Below are positions 23,301-32,300 of a stretch of DNA of 35,251 nt, in pieces. Within the stretch, counting starts at the first letter, position 1. Each line of letters opens with the position of its first letter. A model generated the notes under the pieces. It saw only the letters and a list, made by a program, of their open reading frames with translations. It did no database searches and was not told the DNA's origin. The stretch lies in the NCBI GenBank assembly GCA_017406485.1, contig JAFQYK010000469.1, forward strand, positions 1-35,251, given 5' to 3'. Made by a program: the position numbers and the translations under genes. Origin of the DNA: Clostridia bacterium (GTDB lineage Bacteria; Bacillota; Clostridia; UBA1381).

Positions 23301-26300
23301 ACACCTACGGTCAGCTTGGCAATGATGCCGTTGCTCCTTCATCAGCTTCCTTCAGAAAGATTAACAATCTGTCGTCGATTAAGTCAATAGCCGTAGGCGA
23401 CACGCATAACCTTGCCGTAAACACTTCGGGACAGGTATACACCTGGGGAAGAAATAACTACGGCCAGCTCGGCAGAGCTCCGTCCTCGGGCGGCGGTGGC
23501 AGCGGAAGTACAACGGTTGTCGGTGATGACGACCCCGTACCGGATGCCATCAGCGGACTTTCAAACGTTAAATATGTTGCCGCAGGCATGAGCCACAGCA
23601 TTGCCGTAACAAACGACGGCGCAGTGTACGCGTGGGGTGACAACACCTACGGTCAGCTCGGTCAGGGCGACGACTTTACAGATACATATTCAATAACTCC
23701 GGTTCGCGTACTTGCGGGCGAGACGGATTACATGAACAGAACAGACGTAGGCGGTACTCTCTATCTTTCAAACATCTACGGCGTAACCGCAGGCGGCAAT
23801 CAGACGCTTGTTATAACAGATACAAACTTCAAGGTTTATGCTTGGGGTCAGAACACGAACGGTCAGCTCGGAAACGACTCTAAGATTAACGCAGCCGCTC
23901 CCATTCAGGTACTAAAGGGCGGAAGCTTTAATGCTGACGCTGATTCTCAGCTTAAAAACGTATTCCGCGCGTCAATGGGTCACGACCACGCGGTTGTTAT
24001 CAGAGATGACGGATACGTATGGGCATGGGGTCTTAACGATTTGGGTCAGCTCGGTACCGTAACGGTTACGCAGTCAAGCGTGCCCGTTCAGGTCGGCGAC
24101 ACGGATTCAACAACCCTCTCCTTCCAGAAGGCAATCATAAGCTATGACGGTACTACTCCGCAGCCCGAAAGTGTTCTGCCGAGATATATAACTCTTAATA
24201 TAAACGGTACAATCGATGTTGATATAGAAAACATTCAGGAGCAGTATCTTATCGGCTTTAACGTACTCAACGCCGCTGATAAGGGTCAGCTCATAAACAC
24301 GGATATAAGCCAGATAGAATATTCATCTTCAAATACTGCTGTTGCCGGTATCACAAGCGGCGGCACGTATACAAACGGCGCGCACATCACAGCAGTAGGC
24401 GTGGGCGTGGCTGTAATCACATTCAGAAATCAGAGAAACGGTTATGTAGGTACCTTCACAGTAACAGTTTCGGATTCAACACTTGAAAGCATTGTAGCGT
24501 CAACACTCGCGGCGGGCGTTGACTTCCAGGCTGCGCTCAAGGCAGATGGTACTGTATGGGCTTGGGGCACAAACGCTTCAGGTCAGCTTGGTGACGGCTC
24601 ATATGTACGTCGTTCACATCCTGTTGAGGTTAGGTTCACAGACGGTGACCACGACTGGGCAAGTACCTTCTCACAAGCTAACGGTCATCCGGCAAATCCG
24701 TCGGCAATAGCTATCGCAGCCGGCGATAGCCACCTGCTCGTTCTCGGCAGCAACGGTCACGTATACGCGGCAGGTCTTAACAGCTCCGGTCAGCTCGGTT
24801 ACCACTCGGCTGACAATTCAAGCAGCATTGTCAAGGAAGTTGTATACCTCGCTGATCCGTCGGGAGCAACAGACGATGTTAAGTATCAGCCGCTGCCGAA
24901 TATTATAGGCATAGCGGCAGGCGCGAACTTCTCGCTCGCTCTTGATGCGAACGGCTACGTATGGTCATGGGGTGTGAACTCACAGGGTCAGCTTGGTGAT
25001 GGCACAAAGACAAACAGCACCTACGCTGTACAAGTGTTAAAGGGTGAAAGCGGTACTAACGCTTACGATAATAACGATTACTACCTGAGTGACATTGTAT
25101 CTATCGCCGCGGGCGAAGAATTTGCGATGGCGCTCAAGAATGACGGAACAGTTTATACATGGGGTCTTGGAACCTCAGGTCAGCTTGGCGATGGCACAAA
25201 TGTTTCCAAGGTAACACCGGTACAAGTAAAGAGAGGCGAAAGCCCCGCTGAAAGCACGGACGTAGCTCCTGCCGGCAGCGACTACCTGCAGAATGTATCA
25301 ATGATAGCTGCGGGCGCGAAGCATGCTCTGGCAATGACAAAGACGGGCTATGTATGGGCTTGGGGTCTTAACACCAACGGTCAGCTTGGTGAATGGACAA
25401 CTGACAACAACTCAAAGCACTATGCGCCTGTTCAGGTAAGAAATATCACGACAGAAGACAGAGCAAACGGTAATACCCAAGGTAAGCTCAATACCGTAAC
25501 GGCTATATCGGCAAGAGCTAACCAGTCCTTCGCAATTGATAAGGACGGTTTCCTGTGGGCATGGGGCCAGGATAATGTAAACCAGCTCGGTCAGGGCAAT
25601 ACGACAGCAAATGAAACTCTACCGATTAAGGTTAAGAATGGTGAAGCGGATAACACAGACTATCTCCAGTTCGTTGCAGCTGTTGCGGCGGGTACAAACA
25701 ACACCGTTGCGGTTTTGAGCGATGGTTATGTTTACACCTGGGGTAAGAATGACAAGTGGCAGATAGGTACATTTGATCAGACAGACGTTAGCGCTCCGAC
25801 CTTCACAGGTGAACGTTATGAAGACCTGCTCCGCTTCTATGATTCAAGCGATAACCTTATTCCATACATAACAACAATAACAAATGAGGATACAATTCAG
25901 ATTGACGCTTCAAAGACAACAAGACATCACCAGTACGGCTTCAATCTTGAAAACTATGATACAAACGAGGTAATAACGGGCGCAACATACACTTACGAAT
26001 CCTCAAATGAGAACATCGTAACGGTAGACGCAACAGGTAAGATTACACCTGTAACACCCGCGGCAGGCGAGAGCGTACACACAGGTAACGCTATCGTAAC
26101 TGTAACGGCAACGCTTACGGACGGCACTGTTATAACCTCGGCAATAAGCGTAACCGTTAAGAAAAAGGGTGACGCAACAAATGCCAGAATTGCATCGCCT
26201 ATGGTATCGGGCGGCGTTGAGCACGCAGTTGCTCTTAAGGACGACGGAAGCGTATGGGCTTGGGGACTTGCTACCTCAGGTCAGCTTGGCGACGGCTTAA

Positions 26301-29300
26301 TCTATAACGGAACAGACCGTCCGCTCTCCTATACCACCTACCCCGTCCGCGTACTCGTTTATGACTATGACACAGACGGCACGATTAAGACAGACGGCAA
26401 CGGCGACAAGATAACAAAGACGCTTGACAATATAATCTACGTAGCCGCAGGCAATAACGTATCGTTCGCGGTAGATAATTTGGGTTACCTCTACTCATGG
26501 GGTACGAACTCGAACGGTATGCTCGGTCTCGGCAAGACGCCGGCAGAGGTTGCTTCGAGCAACATCGCGCAGAGAGTAGTTACAAGACTTGCCAAGGATA
26601 GCGAGTCAACAACCGACGGTGTGACAACCTACACCGCAAACTATATACCGCTTATGAATGTTGCAAGAGTAGACGCGGGTTCATACCACGTTCTTGCACT
26701 TACAAACGACGGACTTGTATACGCTTGGGGTAACAACGAGTACGGTCAGCTCGGTAATGGTGATACAGGCAAATCAGACCAGATCTTCCGCAGCACCGTA
26801 TCCGGCTACACAACTCCGACATATATCGCGTCGGCTCAGCAAGTATACCGCGGCGAAAGCGCTGCTGAGAATGATTACTGGTACATGCAGGATGTAATCG
26901 ATATCTCGGCGGGCGATGTATTCTCCTCGGCTCTCAAGGCAAACGGTACAGTATGGACATGGGGCTATAACGCAAATTACGAGCTCGGCATTGGCGACAC
27001 GCTTACAAGACCTGTTCCTATGCAGGTGCTTGCCGGTCAGTCAGCAACATATTATCTCACAAACAAGAACGAGGGCTCAAGGAAGTACCTCAGAAATATC
27101 GTTGATATAGACGCAGGCTTTAACCACATGCTCACGCTCGCAACCGATGCAAGCATGTATTCATGGGGTTATGCTTACTGGGGTCAGCTTGGCTATCAGG
27201 AACAGGAGTCACGCCAATATCACGGTAATCATTATTGGGACGGTGACAGAAATACCCCGACAGCACTTCCGAGTCAGAGCGCACCTGTAAAAGTATTATC
27301 AGTAAAAGACCACAGCGGTGCGGAAGAAACCGTTGTAGGCATTTCCGCAGGCGGTCACAACTCACTTGCTGTAACATATGACGGCAGCGTTTATACCTGG
27401 GGCTATAATGAGTACGGCCAGATTGGTGACGGCACATACAGATACGATCGCTACCATGATACTTATTGGGAAGTTTGGAGTGCTGAATACCAGAACAAAG
27501 CCACACCTACACAGGTTGTAAAGGGTGACAGCGTATCATCGGACAAGAGCTCCGCGAATGTTTACTACCTTGACAACTCATGGAGCGTATCGGCAGGAAG
27601 CTACGCGATGTACACCATCCGTTCCGACGGCTTCATCTATTCATGGGGACGTAACTTCTACGGTCAGACGGGTAAAGACACCAATCTGACTGATGTATAT
27701 TACGTCAATGCGAATCCGGATTATTATATATACACCAGTGCTGTGCAAAACAACGGCACCGCTCATACTGTGTATCGCGCTATGCAGAACAGACCTGTTC
27801 AGGTCGGCGCAGACGAGAACAGAACGCTTCTCCTCGACTATGCGGAGCTTAAGACCAACGGAACGACCGAGACAACATATAACGCTTCAAACAAGCTGCC
27901 GGTTGTAATGACAATCGGTCAGGAGCAGACGCTTGAATTAAATCTTGACAAGGCGTATGTGAACTATGAGAGCGGCTTTAACGTTAAGTATTATGATCAT
28001 GATTACAGCGGCGATCTCGGCACGCTTGATTCAACGCTTGCAAACGTTACGGTAACACCTGTTGACACCTCGCTTGTAACAGCTTCTGCAATTAACACAA
28101 GCGCAAAGACAGATACGCTCACACCTGCTAATAACAAGCTCGGCGAAACAACAATTCAAGTTACATATACAACGACAAATAACGGCGAAACAGTTGAATA
28201 TACAGGCAGCTTCATTTTAAGAGTTAAGAGAAGCAAGTCAACAGTCGCAGTTCCTATGGTAGCCGCGGGTAATTACCATACCATTGCGCTCAAGGAGGAC
28301 GGTACTGTATGGGCTTGGGGTTATAACAACAAAGGTCAGCTCGGCGACGGCACAACCGTAAACCGCGCATACCCCGTAAGAGTTCAGCTCAGAACACCTA
28401 TATTAGACACCGACGGCGTAACACAAAAGAAGGACGCGGAAGGCAACCTTCTCTACAACTACGATATATTAAAGGATATTGTATACGTTGCGGCTGGTGA
28501 CAGCGTATCTCTCGCCGTTCATAAGAGCGGTGTTGTATACGCTTGGGGCGGCGACGATTATGAGCAGCTCGGTAACTACACCGAGGGCGCGACGCTTTAT
28601 CCGTCATATGTTTATGTAGATGTCAAGACTGAAACAGCCGGCGACGCTACTACAATTACCAAGTATAAGCTCGGCGGCACAGACAGAGATGGCAACCAGA
28701 CCTCGCCTGTTGTAGCGGTAGAGGCGGGAGCAAATCACGCAATGGCTCTTACCGCGGACGGCAAGGTATGGGCATGGGGACGCAACCATGTTGGTCAGGT
28801 CGGTGTAAATGACGAAACTCATGCAACCTTTAATATAGCGCAGCCCGTTATGACCGTAAATGATGTAACCCAGCTTGATGGTGTAATAAAGCTTTCGGCT
28901 ATGACCGAAAGAAACGCCGTGCTCACAAAGAACGGACAGGTTTACGCATGGGGCTACAATGGCAATGACGGCTATCTCGGTGTTGGCTATGTTGTAAGAA
29001 GATCAATTAGAATCGATTGGGGCTTGTACGAAACAAATTACTATACCAATAAGTACAGACCGTTCAGAGTAATAACGGCAGATAAGTTAACTGATATAAA
29101 CACCAAGGAACGCTTTATAAGTAATGTAGTTGACGTATCAGCGGGTACAAACCACTTCATCTCCATGAAGGCGAACGGTAATGTGTACGGCTGGGGTCAG
29201 CAGGCATACCGCAAGAACGGTGATACCGCGAATGACAGACGCTATCCGCAGCTTGTAAATGATTACGCAAATATTTCAAACGCGGTAAGCGTACACGCTC

Positions 29301-32300
29301 TTGAAAACGGCAACGCCGTACTTACCAAGGACGGTAATATATATGAGTGGGGCTACAACGGTGTAGGTCAGATGGGTAACGGCAACACAACAAACGTTAC
29401 CACTCCGACGCTTGTCTTAAAAGGTGAAGCAGACGAAAAGAACTCAACAAATACTCAGATTGATAATATCTGGTATCTCGGCGCAGGCCGTGAGCACCTC
29501 GTTGCTTTCAGAGGAAATCAGACTGAGAACATGGGCTACATCTACACCTGGGGACGCGCAACCGAAGGTCAGCTTGGCGATTCGGGCTTCCTGTATGCGT
29601 CAACACCGCGTCAGGCAGGTGACAGAGAGGCTAAGCTTATCGAGATAAAAGGAGCCGAGGTTTCAGACGACACTTCAACTACAAGCATTTACTACGGCGG
29701 TCCGAGCGTGGCAGTATCCTACTCTGGCAAGAAGATAGACTCACTTGTAAGAATAACAGAGGGTCAGACTATTACTCTTGACTCTTCCCTCTTCCAAGAA
29801 ACATACATGGAGGGCTTCAACTTCTTCAATGAAATTCAGCATACCTCCACGGCTCCGTTGGCAGCAGATCTTGAGTTCTATTCGTCAGACGAAACGGTTG
29901 CAAAGATAACCGTTTCAGCCGGCGTGGCGACTATAACGCCTGTTATAGACGATGTATACCACAGAGGCGGTATGACGACTATTACTGTTGTTGACAAGTC
30001 AACCGGAGCTCAGGGAGCGTTCGTTGTAAACGTATACGGCGGACGCTACACCCCGAACTCAAAGGCGACCGACGGCACAGGCCAGACAGCCGAGATTGCA
30101 ACACCTATTGTTTCGACGGGACTTAATCACTCCGTAGCGCTCAAGTATGACGGTACGGTTTACGCGTGGGGTTATAACGACCACTCACAGGTTGCAAACG
30201 GCAATACGTCCTTCAACACACCGCAGCATATCAGAAAGGCTGACGGTAACCTGCTCACAAACGTTACAGACGTTGCGGCGGGCGGACACCACAGCCTTGC
30301 GGTTGACTCAAACGGTCACGTATGGGCTTGGGGTGACAACACCTACGGCCAGCTCGGTAACGGCTTGCTCACAGACAGCGCAACTCCCGAGCAGGTAATG
30401 ATTCTTACCAGGGACAGCGACGGCAATATAATTTATGACAGCACAACCCATCTTCCCAAGCTTGCTGCTCTGGAAGGCGCGGTTGCAGTTGCCGCGGGCG
30501 AATATCACAGCTTAGCCCTTACCAAGGACGGTCATGTATACGTTTGGGGACGCAACAATTACAACCAGCTTGGTACATCCTCAACCGTTGACGGTGACTT
30601 CAACGCAACAGAGGGCTTTGCGGCTGCTGTACGCGTAACGCAGGGAACCGCTGCAAGCGGTCTTATTGACAACACCGCTGCAGAGTCAGCGTCAAACCCG
30701 ACCGATGAACATCTCAATAATATAATTCAGATTGTTGCGGGCGATAACTTCTCCGCAGCTCTCCGCGCAGACGGCAACGTATTTGTATGGGGTTACAACC
30801 AGTACGGCGTTGCGGGCTATAACGGCTCCTCAACCGCGGCAAGCACCTCCGATACAAAGATGGCGCCTTACCAGATAGTTATCGGCAGCGTTTATGACGC
30901 ATCTACAATAAATGAACTTACAACAGAGGCGCACTTCAACCTCTATAAGAGATATATCGGCAACATATCGCGTATTGCTGCAGGCTCACACCATATGCTC
31001 ATGCTGACAAGTAAGGAGTACGGTGAGACAGATGTCTTCGGTACGGGTCTCAATACCGATTACCAGATTAACAGCTCAAAGGCTAACAGCTATACACCTA
31101 TCCTTTCGGCGAAGCCGTCGGATATAAGCAAGAGCACACAAACAGGAGCTCAGTATGACAGAGATGTAAAGTATATTATAGACATAGCGGCAGGTACATA
31201 TCATTCACTGCTTCTCGGTCAGACGGAGACGCAGAACCGTGACGAGAGCTACAGCGTATGGGCTTGGGGCAGAAACGACGGCACAAACGGCCTTGTAGGT
31301 GTAAATGACAAGAGTACAGTATACTATTCCACACCGCAGCACGTTGTAACTCAGCATACCACGGACGAGGGCGTAGATTCCGAGATAAGTCCTTATATCG
31401 AAGGCATATTCACACTGTCCGCAGGCGGCAGAAACTCAAGCGTTGTTGACCTTGAGGGTTACGTATATATGTGGGGTGTAAACGACAATAACCAGATCGG
31501 TGACTTCACAACTACCACGAGAATATTCCCGTATCAGGTCGGTGAGCGTCAGTATCCGTCAATCGTATTCAAGAATGCTTACGTTGTAAGCAGAAACACA
31601 GGCGCGGTTGAGGATCACTACGATCAGGTACCCAAGCATATTGACATAACAGAGAACCAGCTTCTCTATCTTGATGTCAGCCAGATGTTCAACAACGACT
31701 ACAAGGGCTTCACTCTCCTTTCGGACGAGGAGGAATACCCCGTTTACAGATTTGACTGGGATGCAAAGGATGCAACGAACGATTGGCCGCTTTACCTTGA
31801 CCCTTATGACAATGCAGGTCTTAACAAGGTAAAGGATATAAGAAACGGTAACAGCTTCCTTGAATATACCTCCTCCAACCCGCTTATTGCAACGGTTGCG
31901 AACAAGGGCGCGGAGGATCAGCCTGTCACAGAACCGAGAGATACGGATTCGACATTCACGGATATTATCAAAACAGAAACCTTCACATATACCGAGGGCG
32001 GCGTTACAAAGGACGGCAAGAGCCGCAGATACCTCGTCATTTATCCGATAACAGGCACAGGTCAGTACGGTTCAACGGTATTTAATGCTCACAACACAGA
32101 CCAGTATCTCACAGAGCAGGAGAAGGATACCAATAACAATACAGGTATATGGGCAGGTTATGAAGCCCTTATAGGCAAGGATGCTCTTGAAACTATTAAC
32201 AAGCAGCATAAGTATGCAGGTTATACGGGTGGTTTTGAAATTGCCATCGTACCCGACGGCGACGAAATCCCGCCGACGGTTGTTTCAAAGGGTGATCATT

